Source of the DNA: X23 sp050251575
GTDB taxonomy: Bacteria; Bacillota; Clostridia; SK-Y3
Assembly (NCBI GenBank): GCA_050251575.1
Contig: JBFWMP010000095.1
Span: 1 to 10,942, forward strand
DNA: 10,942 nt
Direction: 5' to 3'
The notes beneath the pieces were generated by a model. That model was not told the origin of the DNA. It saw only the letters and a list, made by a program, of their open reading frames with translations, and made no database searches. Below, piece after piece: positions 1 to 6,841 of this stretch. A program made the position numbers and the translations under genes. Position 1 is the first letter of the stretch; each line of letters starts with the position of its first letter.

Positions 1-10
1 CTTGAAATGA

Positions 11-38
11 TTGAAAATTAATCATAATACTATATAAT
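11..38 (+). promoter_or_regulatory. Sigma-A-type promoter for mtnP-mtnA
   Basis: The -35 box TTGAAA at 11-16 (5 of 6 consensus positions) is followed by a 16-base spacer and a perfect TATAAT at 33-38. Transcription would start around 44-46, leaving a leader of only about 30 bases, too short for a SAM or T-box riboswitch. A weaker alternative pair, TTGAAA at 2-7 with CATAAT at 23-28 (15-base spacer), lies just upstream. The call rests on consensus matching and position alone. Confidence 0.7.
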
Positions 39-62
39 TTAAATGTGACAAAATATTACACT

Positions 63-69
63 AAGGAGG
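63..69 (+). promoter_or_regulatory. Ribosome binding site of mtnP
   Basis: AAGGAGG lies 7 bases before the ATG at 77. This near-complete match to the anti-Shine-Dalgarno sequence fixes the mtnP start. Confidence 0.85.
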
Positions 70-76
70 AATCGCA

Positions 77-832
77 ATGAATAAACAAGCAGATATCGGA
101 GTTTTTGGCGGTTCAGGATTTTATTCATTTTTACAAGATGTAGAAGAAATTGAATTAGATACTCCCTATGGAAAACCAAGTGATAAGATTGCCTTGGCAA
201 CTATAGGAAATAAAAGGGTAGCTTTTATCCCACGTCATGGTAAGGCGCATCAATATCCCCCGCATTTGGTTCCATACAGAGCCAATCTATATGCAATGAA
301 GATGCTTGGAGTAAAAAAAATAATTTCGCCCAATGCATGCGGCAGCCTTCAACCTCACGTTAAGCCTGGAGACTTTGTAATATGCGATCAATTTGTTGAC
401 AGAACCACCGGAAGAAAAGATACATTCTTTGATGGCCCTGAAGTAAAACATATTAGTCCGGCAGATCCATATGATTCTGCTCTAAGAGAACTCGCTATCA
501 AAACTGCAAGAGAGTTAGATATACCTGTGCATGAAACCGGTACAGTTGTTGTCATTCAAGGACCTAGATTTTCTACCAGGGCTGAAAGCCGTTGGTTCAA
601 TAAAATGGGTTGGGAAGTTATTAATATGACCCAGTATCCGGAAGCATATCTTGCACTTGAACTAGAGATACCTTATGTGAATATCTCTCTTATTACTGAT
701 TACGATGCAGGACTTGAAGGCCGTGACGATATTAAGCCGGTAACTCATGAGGCAGTACTAAAAGTTTTCAACGATAATGTAGAAAATGTGAAAAAGCTAA
801 TTTATACTATGATAGAAAAAATGGAGTTGTAA
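77..832 (+). CDS. mtnP: S-methyl-5'-thioadenosine phosphorylase
   Basis: This cytosolic enzyme cleaves 5'-methylthioadenosine (a by-product of polyamine synthesis and other SAM-dependent reactions) with phosphate to adenine and 5-methylthioribose-1-phosphate. The 251-residue protein spans the whole PNP/MTAP family-2 fold. Visible motifs are the N-terminal GGSGFY (11-16), RHG (53-55) and YRAN (67-70) of the phosphate/ribose site, NACGSL (86-91), QGPRFSTRAE (161-170), the NMT motif (183-185) and TDYD (207-210) near the purine. NMT followed by QYPEA is typical of bacterial MTA phosphorylases rather than of inosine/guanosine phosphorylases, although substrate range cannot be proven from sequence. 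The stop is two bases before the mtnA ATG, so the genes form an operon, and mtnA uses the product directly. The start is supported by a strong ribosome binding site. Confidence 0.93.
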   Translation: MNKQADIGVFGGSGFYSFLQDVEEIELDTPYGKPSDKIALATIGNKRVAFIPRHGKAHQYPPHLVPYRANLYAMKMLGVKKIISPNACGSLQPHVKPGDFVICDQFVDRTTGRKDTFFDGPEVKHISPADPYDSALRELAIKTARELDIPVHETGTVVVIQGPRFSTRAESRWFNKMGWEVINMTQYPEAYLALELEIPYVNISLITDYDAGLEGRDDIKPVTHEAVLKVFNDNVENVKKLIYTMIEKMEL

Positions 833-834
833 AA

Positions 835-1881
835 ATGACCAATAAATTAAAGCCAATCCAGTGGGAAAACAGTATTTTAAAATTGATTGATCAGACCAAA
901 CTGCCTACCCAATATATTATCAATGAATACACAGACTATCAAGGTGTGGCTCAGGCTATCAAAGATATGATTGTCAGAGGTGCACCTGCTATAGGTGTTA
1001 CTGCAGCTTATGGCATTGTTCTAGGTGCAAAAGAATTCAAAGATATCAACAAAGAAGAGTTTCATGGAAAGATGCAGGAAGTATGTGAAGTATTAAGAAA
1101 TACCCGTCCTACAGCAGTAAATCTCTTTTGGGCAATAGATAGAATGAATGATGTACTTCAAAAAAATAAGGATAGTAGTATAAAGGATATTATTAATATT
1201 CTTGAAAAAGAAGCAAATATTATTTATGCTGAAGATGTAAAAATCAACAAGTCTATTGGTTCGCATGGAAATGAATTAATCAGTGCCGACGATACTATCC
1301 TTACCCATTGCAATGCCGGTGCCCTGGCAACTGCTGATTTTGGTACAGCACTGTCCGTAATCCGTGTGGCTCACGAAGCAGGCAAAAACATTTCGGTGTT
1401 TGCCGATGAAACCAGACCGTATTTGCAGGGGGCTAGGCTTACAGCCTTTGAATTGCACCATGAGGGTATTCCGGTTACATTGATTACTGATAACATGGCA
1501 GGATATTTTATGAAACTCGGCAAGGTTGATTGTGTTATTGTAGGTGCAGACAGAATCACAACTAATGGTGATGTTGCTAATAAAATCGGTACCTATAGTG
1601 TAGCGGTACTTGCAAAGGAAAATAATATTCCTTTCTATGTAGCAGCACCTATTTCTACCATTGATTTCAATCTAACAGATGGGGAGCAGATTCCCATTGA
1701 AGAAAGAAGCCCTCGCGAAGTCACACATATCGCCGGTATACAAATAGCACCTGATGGTGTAAAAGTTGCTAATCCGGCTTTCGATGTAACACCTAACAAT
1801 TATGTAACAGCAATTATTACCGAAAAAGGAATTGTTTACCCACCCTATCATGAAAATATACTGAAACTAAAAAACAAATAA
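835..1881 (+). CDS. mtnA: S-methyl-5-thioribose-1-phosphate isomerase
   Basis: MtnA converts the aldose methylthioribose-1-phosphate to the ketose methylthioribulose-1-phosphate, the second step of methionine salvage after mtnP. The 348-residue protein has normal length for the family, which is related to eIF2B alpha. Family motifs are RGAPAIG (48-54), RPTAVNL (91-97), THCNAGALAT (157-166) with the likely catalytic Cys159, and GADRIT (237-242) with the likely catalytic Asp239, followed by NGDVANKIGTY. Both catalytic residues are present, so the enzyme should be active and is not a regulatory eIF2B-like homologue. GGAG inside the last codons of mtnP, 8 bases before the ATG, serves as ribosome binding site, which suggests translational coupling. 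No mtnB/C/D/W or shunt aldolase gene follows: the next gene is convergent. Confidence 0.94.
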   Translation: MTNKLKPIQWENSILKLIDQTKLPTQYIINEYTDYQGVAQAIKDMIVRGAPAIGVTAAYGIVLGAKEFKDINKEEFHGKMQEVCEVLRNTRPTAVNLFWAIDRMNDVLQKNKDSSIKDIINILEKEANIIYAEDVKINKSIGSHGNELISADDTILTHCNAGALATADFGTALSVIRVAHEAGKNISVFADETRPYLQGARLTAFELHHEGIPVTLITDNMAGYFMKLGKVDCVIVGADRITTNGDVANKIGTYSVAVLAKENNIPFYVAAPISTIDFNLTDGEQIPIEERSPREVTHIAGIQIAPDGVKVANPAFDVTPNNYVTAIITEKGIVYPPYHENILKLKNK

Positions 1882-1885
1882 GTAA

Positions 1886-1943
1886 GTGACAAGGGGACGG
1901 GGTTAGTGTCACCAACGTGACACCAACCCCGTCCCCTTGTCAC
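1886..1943. repeat. Long palindromic hairpin element (GTGAC...GTCAC arms)
   Basis: Two 27-base arms (1886-1912 and 1917-1943) are inverted copies with a single mismatch (A at 1905, unpaired with its partner C) around a 4-base CAAC loop. Each arm begins GTGACAAGGGGACGGGGTT and is itself bounded by GTGAC and GTCAC. The element is much more GC-rich than its surroundings and fills the gap between the convergent stop codons of mtnA (1881) and the permease (1945) except for a few bases. There is no T-run after either side, so it is not a canonical intrinsic terminator, although such a stem could slow polymerase or protect both mRNA 3' ends. The design resembles dispersed REP-like palindromes in Firmicutes genomes. 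That resemblance is from memory and was not searched. Confidence 0.85.
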
Positions 1944-1944
1944 G

Positions 1945-3120
1945 CTATTCAAATCTTAATGCCTGTATAGGATTAAGCTTTGAGGCCTTGTTGGCCGGAT
2001 AAAATCCGAAAAACGTTCCTATAAACGCGGAGAAGGTAAATGAAATAAGAATAATGCTAATGGATGGCGTAGCAGGAATATTTGCTAATTTTCCAATAGA
2101 GTTTGAAGCGCCTATACCAATCAAAATACCAACGATTCCTCCCATACAACTGATAACGATGGACTCTATAACAAATTGTATTAATATATTTGCCCTCTTA
2201 GCACCAATCGCCTTTCTTATACCGATCTCTCTTGTTCTTTCAGTAACCGAAACCAACATAATATTCATAATTCCGATGCCGCCTACTAAAAGTGAAATTG
2301 CTGCAATACCACCTAACATCATAGAAAGTGTTTTTGTCGTTTCGCTAATAGTATCCAGCATTTCTGACTGGTTAAAAATTCTATATGAATCTGTACTGTT
2401 AAATGTTTTAAAAAGCAATTCCTCTATCTTCTCCATTGCTAAATCAATGGTTTCTGCTGACTTTCCTTGGACATAAAACATACGTATATTCGCATTTCTC
2501 AGCAGCCGTTTTGCGGTGGTATACGGAATAATAACCTTATCATCCGTAGAACCCTCAGCAGAACCTTGCTTTTCCTCCAACACCCCTATGACGGTGTATA
2601 CATCACCATTGAGCTTGATCTCCTCACCAATAGGATTGGTATCCAAAAAAAGCTCAGCAGCTATATAAGGACCGATAAGGGCTACCTTCAGCCGCCTTTC
2701 TACATCAAGCGCATTAAGAAATCTTCCCGATTGAACATCTGTATTTCTAACCGTGCGGTATGCCTCATTGGTACCTTCCAACGAAGTTTCGTGATTCTGC
2801 GTACCGTATTTTACGGTTACATTGCCATTAAGCATAGGTGCTACTGCTTCAATGGCATCACTGTTTTTATTGGCAAATTCGATTAACTCGTCTTCTGTAA
2901 TGGTTCTGTTGCTGCCTCTTCCCATAATGTTTACAGTCAGCATGTTAGTGCCCATACTCTGTATTCTCTCAGTAATTGATTTGCTGGTACCTTCACCGAG
3001 GGAAACAAGTATGATGACTGCGCTAACCCCAATGATAACACCCAACATCGTGAGAAGAGAACGAACCTTATTGGACATGATGCTTTTAAAGGACATTTTT
3101 ACAGCCTGTATAAAACTCAA
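1945..3120 (-). CDS. MacB/FtsX-type ABC transporter permease (YknZ-like)
   Basis: This is the membrane subunit of a MacAB/YknXYZ-type exporter, a class in which the permease transmits ATP-driven motion to an extracytoplasmic domain instead of forming a classical substrate channel. The 391-residue protein has the expected topology: TM1 about 22-42 (MLGVIIGV segment), a large extracytoplasmic MacB core domain about 43-260, TM2 about 265-291, TM3 about 312-337, TM4 about 352-374, and the family-typical ending NPIQALRFE. The ERTREIGIRKAIGA segment (294-307) is the conserved cytoplasmic motif that contacts the ATPase. The start is TTG, immediately after the TGA of the ATPase gene, with GGGGGTGG as ribosome binding site. 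An ATG at codon 9 is less likely because the amino terminus before it fits the family. Substrate unknown; relatives export antibiotics, peptides or toxins, or confer resistance to them. Confidence 0.9.
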   Translation of the reverse strand: MSFIQAVKMSFKSIMSNKVRSLLTMLGVIIGVSAVIILVSLGEGTSKSITERIQSMGTNMLTVNIMGRGSNRTITEDELIEFANKNSDAIEAVAPMLNGNVTVKYGTQNHETSLEGTNEAYRTVRNTDVQSGRFLNALDVERRLKVALIGPYIAAELFLDTNPIGEEIKLNGDVYTVIGVLEEKQGSAEGSTDDKVIIPYTTAKRLLRNANIRMFYVQGKSAETIDLAMEKIEELLFKTFNSTDSYRIFNQSEMLDTISETTKTLSMMLGGIAAISLLVGGIGIMNIMLVSVTERTREIGIRKAIGAKRANILIQFVIESIVISCMGGIVGILIGIGASNSIGKLANIPATPSISIILISFTFSAFIGTFFGFYPANKASKLNPIQALRFE

Positions 3121-3798
3121 TCATGCCACCCCCTTATCTTCCACAATCATACCATCCTGTATTCTGATGATTCGCTGTGCTTGACTTGCGATATGATCAT
3201 CATGGGTAATCAACACAATTGCATTTCCTTCTGCATTAAGTTCCTTCATCATATTCAAAACTTCAGCTCCGGATTTTGAATCTAATGCGCCTGTGGGCTC
3301 ATCTGCCAATATCAACGATGGTTTGCTCGATAATGCACGTGCTATCGCTACTCTCTGCTGCTGTCCACCGGATAATTCAGACGGCTTATGATGGAATCGA
3401 TCACTAAGTCCTACTCTTTCTAATGCTTCCATGGACATTCTATGCCTCTCTTTTTTACCAACGCCTCTGTATATTAGTGGTAATTCTACATTTTCAAGAG
3501 CTGAAAGTTTAGGAAGTAAATTGAATCCTTGAAATATAAACCCAATCTTTTTATTTCTTATATCGGCCAATTGATCATCTTTTAGTTTACCGACTTCTTT
3601 TCCATCCAAATAGTATTTGCCTCTAGTAGCAGTATCAAGACAGCCAATCATATTCATTAGTGTAGATTTCCCCGAACCAGAGGGTCCGATGATAGCTACG
3701 AATTCCTTCGGTTTAATATGAAGAGATACACCATTTAATGCATTCACTTCCGTATTTCCCATTTTATAAATCTTAAACATTTCCTGAATATCTATCAT
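3121..3798 (-). CDS. ABC transporter ATP-binding protein (MacB/LolD/YknY type)
   Basis: This cytoplasmic ATPase powers the adjacent permease. The 225-residue single nucleotide-binding domain has all catalytic elements: Walker A GPSGSGKST (38-46), Q-loop Gln90 within FIFQGFNLLP, signature LSGGQQQR (142-149), Walker B LILADEPTGALD (162-173) with Glu167, and the H-loop His199 in THD. The Q-loop context and the ADEPTGALDS stretch are typical of the MacB/LolD/FtsE subfamily. Ribosome binding site GAGGTGAT precedes the ATG, 19 bases after the adaptor stop codon. Its own stop codon abuts the permease TTG start, so the two subunits are probably made in coupled fashion. Confidence 0.95.
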   Translation of the reverse strand: MIDIQEMFKIYKMGNTEVNALNGVSLHIKPKEFVAIIGPSGSGKSTLMNMIGCLDTATRGKYYLDGKEVGKLKDDQLADIRNKKIGFIFQGFNLLPKLSALENVELPLIYRGVGKKERHRMSMEALERVGLSDRFHHKPSELSGGQQQRVAIARALSSKPSLILADEPTGALDSKSGAEVLNMMKELNAEGNAIVLITHDDHIASQAQRIIRIQDGMIVEDKGVA

Positions 3799-3817
3799 TA
3801 CATCACCTCAATTTCTA

Positions 3818-5536
3818 CTATCTCATGCCTGGAACGCGAACTGCACCCATACCACCCATACCACCTGTCGCTCTTATAGTATTATTTGATTGGGATGATG
3901 TAGTGGGCAATACTACTAAATCACCTTCCTGTAAGCCTTCAGTGATTTCAATGTAGTCTGCGTTATTGATTCCTACCTTAACTATTTTCCTAACTCTATT
4001 CGGTACAGCACCTGCTGTTTGCTGTGCTTGCCCGCTCTGACCATCACCATTGGGTTTGGCTTGCTGGTCTCCAGCTTGCTGTTTATTTTTATTCTGCGTA
4101 CCCTGCTGATTATTTTGCCCATCTTCACCTACTGCAAATACATAAGTTCCATTTTTATCTTTTTGTACTGCTGCCATTGGCAGATATAATACATTTTCCT
4201 TCTTCTGCACAGATATATCAGCATTTACATTCATCCCCGACTTTAATTCATCGGGATTATTTATTGTAATCTCAACGGTATATGTTGTAACCCCATTTTG
4301 AGATGTGCCTTCTGCAGCAATCTTGGTTACTTCACCTTCGAATATTTTATCAGCCAATGCATCTGCTGTAATATCAGCTTTTTGACCAACTTTTACTTTT
4401 GCGATATCCAGCTCATCTACCTGCATTTCAAACGTCATTTTGCTCATATCGGCAACGGTCATGAGAACCGTACTATTGCTGGTATTATTTACGGTATCCC
4501 CTGCTTTTCCATCTTTGTTTATTACGATACCGTCAATTGGGGAGACAATATTATAATCCTCAAGCTCTTTCATCTGAGATTCAAGAGTATATTCCAAATC
4601 TTTCAGTTCAAGGGCTTTTGTATCTTCATTGATAAACAAATCATCATTTCCCATCTCAAGGATTTTTTGACCTTTTTTCACAAGATCATTTTCTTTTACA
4701 AAGATTTGTTTGATAGTACCAGCAACCTTAGTTTTCAGCGCATCTTCATCATCATATTCTAATATTGCCGTACCAATAGAATACATATTACCGGCAGGTG
4801 TTCTTACCATTCCAGTTACTTCAGCATCTAAGGTAAGTGCACCTTTATTCTCCAGCTCTACTACTACCTGATAAAGTACTGCTCCTTGTTCATTCGCTAC
4901 CGTTCCACTGCTTTTTGATATGACGGTGCCTTCTACATATGTCATATAGGAAGGTACTGTTATTTGTACCGATTGACCTACCTCAATATTTTTTATCTGA
5001 CTTGCATTAAAAGAAAATTTTGCTTTCATTTTACTATCTGATATAATATTCGAAACCACAGAACCACTACTGATATCATCGCCAACCTTGACTGTAATAT
5101 CCTGAATCTTTCCATCAAAAGGTGCATAGACCGTAAGATTCTGTATGTCCTCAGTATCAGATTGATTATTTAAATGAAATTTAGTAATGCTGTTTTTTGT
5201 TTTTTCAATATTGATAGACAAATCACTGTCATCTATTTGATATAATAAGTCCCCTTCCTTTACAGACATACCTTCTTCAAAAGGTGCACTGAGAATATTT
5301 CCTTTTACCAGAGGTATGATATCATAACGTTCTATAGGCTGTACCGTCCCTGTGCCCGAAATGTCAACAGCAATATCTCCTCTTTCAACTGCAGCTGTAC
5401 TTTGTTTTTGGGTATTATTCGCAGCTTTAGAAGCAAGAATATTCTTATATCCGTAATATCCACCAAATCCGATACCTACGACAGCTGCTATAATGATTAA
5501 TGTTTTTACTGTCTTCTTTATTAACTCTTTATTCAA
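3818..5536 (-). CDS. Membrane-fusion/adaptor protein with duplicated module (MacA/YknX-like)
   Basis: This is the extracytoplasmic adaptor of the three-gene exporter. Counting from the preferred TTG start (572 residues): a short basic cytoplasmic tail, one TM helix about 13-29, then two successive copies of a lipoyl plus beta-barrel module, about 52-257 and 268-467. Matching elements are APFDGKI/SPIDGIV (second lipoyl halves), SKMKAKF/SKMTFEM, NIEVGQSVQIT/KVKVGQKADIT and the VVVELEN/VEITINN strands. The alpha-hairpin in each copy is only about 25 residues, too short for a TolC-docking tube, which fits a cell without an outer membrane. The membrane-proximal domain is interrupted by a Q/N/G-rich insert (about 473-513) and the protein ends in a Gly/Met-rich tail. 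A longer reading begins at GTG (5545), but that codon overlaps the AGGAG; TTG at 5534-5536 is 8 bases from it and fits better. Usual YknX/MacA proteins are about 370-400 residues, so this one is long. Confidence 0.88.
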   Translation of the reverse strand: MNKELIKKTVKTLIIIAAVVGIGFGGYYGYKNILASKAANNTQKQSTAAVERGDIAVDISGTGTVQPIERYDIIPLVKGNILSAPFEEGMSVKEGDLLYQIDDSDLSINIEKTKNSITKFHLNNQSDTEDIQNLTVYAPFDGKIQDITVKVGDDISSGSVVSNIISDSKMKAKFSFNASQIKNIEVGQSVQITVPSYMTYVEGTVISKSSGTVANEQGAVLYQVVVELENKGALTLDAEVTGMVRTPAGNMYSIGTAILEYDDEDALKTKVAGTIKQIFVKENDLVKKGQKILEMGNDDLFINEDTKALELKDLEYTLESQMKELEDYNIVSPIDGIVINKDGKAGDTVNNTSNSTVLMTVADMSKMTFEMQVDELDIAKVKVGQKADITADALADKIFEGEVTKIAAEGTSQNGVTTYTVEITINNPDELKSGMNVNADISVQKKENVLYLPMAAVQKDKNGTYVFAVGEDGQNNQQGTQNKNKQQAGDQQAKPNGDGQSGQAQQTAGAVPNRVRKIVKVGINNADYIEITEGLQEGDLVVLPTTSSQSNNTIRATGGMGGMGAVRVPGMR

Positions 5537-5583
5537 ACTGATCACTCCTCACAAAAGTTCTACTCTATATTAATAACATAAAG

Positions 5584-5612
5584 ATATTACAAAGTTATAG
5601 ACTAAATGTAAA
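5584..5612 (-). promoter_or_regulatory. Candidate promoter of the exporter operon
   Basis: On the minus strand TTTACA (plus positions 5607-5612, 5 of 6 matches) is followed after 17 bases by TAATAT (5584-5589, 4 of 6). It lies in the 92-base gap between the aroB stop and the adaptor start, giving a leader of about 40 bases. A second, weaker pair (TTGTAA, 17 bases, TATAGA) sits about 15-20 bases downstream. No terminator is visible after aroB, so read-through from aroB is also possible. Confidence 0.45.
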
Positions 5613-5628
5613 AAGATTATGAACAAAC

Positions 5629-6708
5629 CTAGATAGATATATATCTTAAAGCGTTGTACACATCCTCTTTGGTTATTTCAGTTGTCTGAATAACGCTGCC
5701 TATACTCACAGGCAATATAAATTTTAGCTTATTATTTACCTGTTTTTTGTCTTTAAGCATTTCATCATAGATAGTATCAGGATGAATATTTTTTATTAGT
5801 ATCGGTAATCCGGCACGCTTTAGTATAGATATGATTCTATCCAACTCTGTAGCTGCTAACATTTTTTTATCATAGGCAATATGAGCTGCTGCTGCCATGC
5901 CTACAGAAACACATTCTCCATGCAGCCAAGAAAAATTCAGGACACTTTCTATGGCATGGCCTATAGTATGACCAAAATTCAATATTGCCCGTATACCTTG
6001 TTCAGTCTCATCCTGCTGCACTACCCGGGCTTTAATCATACAATTTTTCCATACTACATACCTCAGAATATTCATATCAAGCTTAAGTATATTCTCTAAA
6101 TGCTGCTCAAGATATTCAAAAAATTCAGCATCATAGATAATACCATGCTTAATTACTTCAGCCACCCCTGAAATTAGTTCCCTTTCAGGTAATGTCTGCA
6201 ATACATTGAGATTCATATATACCATTGCAGGTTGATAGAAAGAACCAATAATATTCTTAGTCCCTTTATAATCCACACCCACTTTACCCCCGACACTACT
6301 GTCCACCTGTGCAAGCAAACTGGTTGGAATCTGAACAAACTTAATACCTCTCATATAGGTAGAAGCTGCAAAACCTGAAATGTCCCCGGTCACTCCGCCA
6401 CCAAGCGCGATAATGGCAGAACTTCTATCCAGCCTGTAATTCAAGCATTTATCATAAATAGATGCGATTGTATCTAAATTTTTATTCTTCTCCCCCGCTT
6501 CAAAAACATACTTATTTACCGCAAAACCTTCCTTTATCAACAAACCGAACAAAAGCTCCCCATAGCACCGGTCTATATTACTATCTGTAACAATAAGGAC
6601 TTTAGAAGTGATTTTATTTTGTCTCAATGCTTGGGGCAGCAAAGAAAAATCTTCAGTAAAATAAATAGAATAACTTCTTTCATTAAATTCCAATTTAATA
6701 TTATCCAT
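5629..6708 (-). CDS. aroB: 3-dehydroquinate synthase
   Basis: AroB converts 3-deoxy-D-arabino-heptulosonate 7-phosphate to 3-dehydroquinate, the second step of the shikimate pathway, using NAD and a divalent metal in the cytosol. Counting from the preferred start (359 residues, normal length): NAD-binding GGGVTGD (103-109), PTSLLAQVDSSVGGK with the substrate-loop residues, NIIGSF, GVAEVIKHG with metal ligand Glu184 and Lys187, NFGHTIGH with His247, and LHGE with His263. All metal ligands are present. A start 18 bases further upstream (6726) would place the perfect AGGAGG inside the coding sequence. That ribosome binding site instead points to the paired ATGs at 6711 and 6708, 5 and 8 bases away. 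The gene is not with other aro genes; an intrinsic terminator separates it from divIVA upstream, and the exporter operon follows in the same direction. Confidence 0.95.
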   Translation of the reverse strand: MDNIKLEFNERSYSIYFTEDFSLLPQALRQNKITSKVLIVTDSNIDRCYGELLFGLLIKEGFAVNKYVFEAGEKNKNLDTIASIYDKCLNYRLDRSSAIIALGGGVTGDISGFAASTYMRGIKFVQIPTSLLAQVDSSVGGKVGVDYKGTKNIIGSFYQPAMVYMNLNVLQTLPERELISGVAEVIKHGIIYDAEFFEYLEQHLENILKLDMNILRYVVWKNCMIKARVVQQDETEQGIRAILNFGHTIGHAIESVLNFSWLHGECVSVGMAAAAHIAYDKKMLAATELDRIISILKRAGLPILIKNIHPDTIYDEMLKDKKQVNNKLKFILPVSIGSVIQTTEITKEDVYNALRYISI

Positions 6709-6750
6709 CATATCACCCTCCTGCATAATTATTACTATTCTTAGTTTCCT

Positions 6751-6789
6751 AAAATAAAAAACTCCTTATATCCAAAAGGATGGAAGGAG
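6751..6789 (-). terminator. Rho-independent terminator after divIVA
   Basis: Read on the minus strand, CTCCTT pairs with AAGGAG and ATCC with GGAT around a TTTT loop, with a 2x2 internal mismatch (CC opposite AT); hairpin 6789-6762. It is followed at once by a T-tract (TTTTTTATTTT, 6761-6751). It lies about 50 bases after the divIVA stop and before aroB, so it should end most transcripts of the division operon. Confidence 0.75.
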
Positions 6790-6841
6790 ATACTGATTTT
6801 TTTTCAAATATAATATAAATACCATACCCTTAAGAAGGTTA

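Noticed and set aside
1..76. SAM riboswitch or T-box ahead of mtnP
   Set aside because: The predicted transcript leader is only about 30 bases, and no riboswitch stems or T-box sequence are visible.
1886..1943. Reading the long hairpin as a plain bidirectional rho-independent terminator
   Set aside because: No T-tract follows the stem on either strand and the arms are far longer than usual; I list it as a repeat and leave termination as a possible side role.
1886..1943. CRISPR-like repeat
   Set aside because: There is only one inverted pair and no series of direct repeats with spacers.
2054..3184. Plus-strand open frames of 120-140 codons opposite the permease gene
   Set aside because: They lie antisense to a clear FtsX/MacB permease, have no ribosome binding sites that I can see, and their hydrophobic composition mirrors the antisense of membrane segments.
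4298..4762. 154-codon plus-strand open frame opposite the adaptor gene
   Set aside because: Rich in Phe/Ile/Cys/His, without recognisable motifs or a ribosome binding site; it is explained as the antisense of a Lys/Glu/Asp-rich coding sequence.
5537..5545. GTG start for the adaptor
   Set aside because: The GTG overlaps the AGGAG itself; the in-frame TTG three codons later has an 8-base spacing.
6712..6726. Upstream ATG start of aroB
   Set aside because: The five extra codons consist of the AGGAGG ribosome binding site of the downstream ATG pair, and they add nothing that matches the family.
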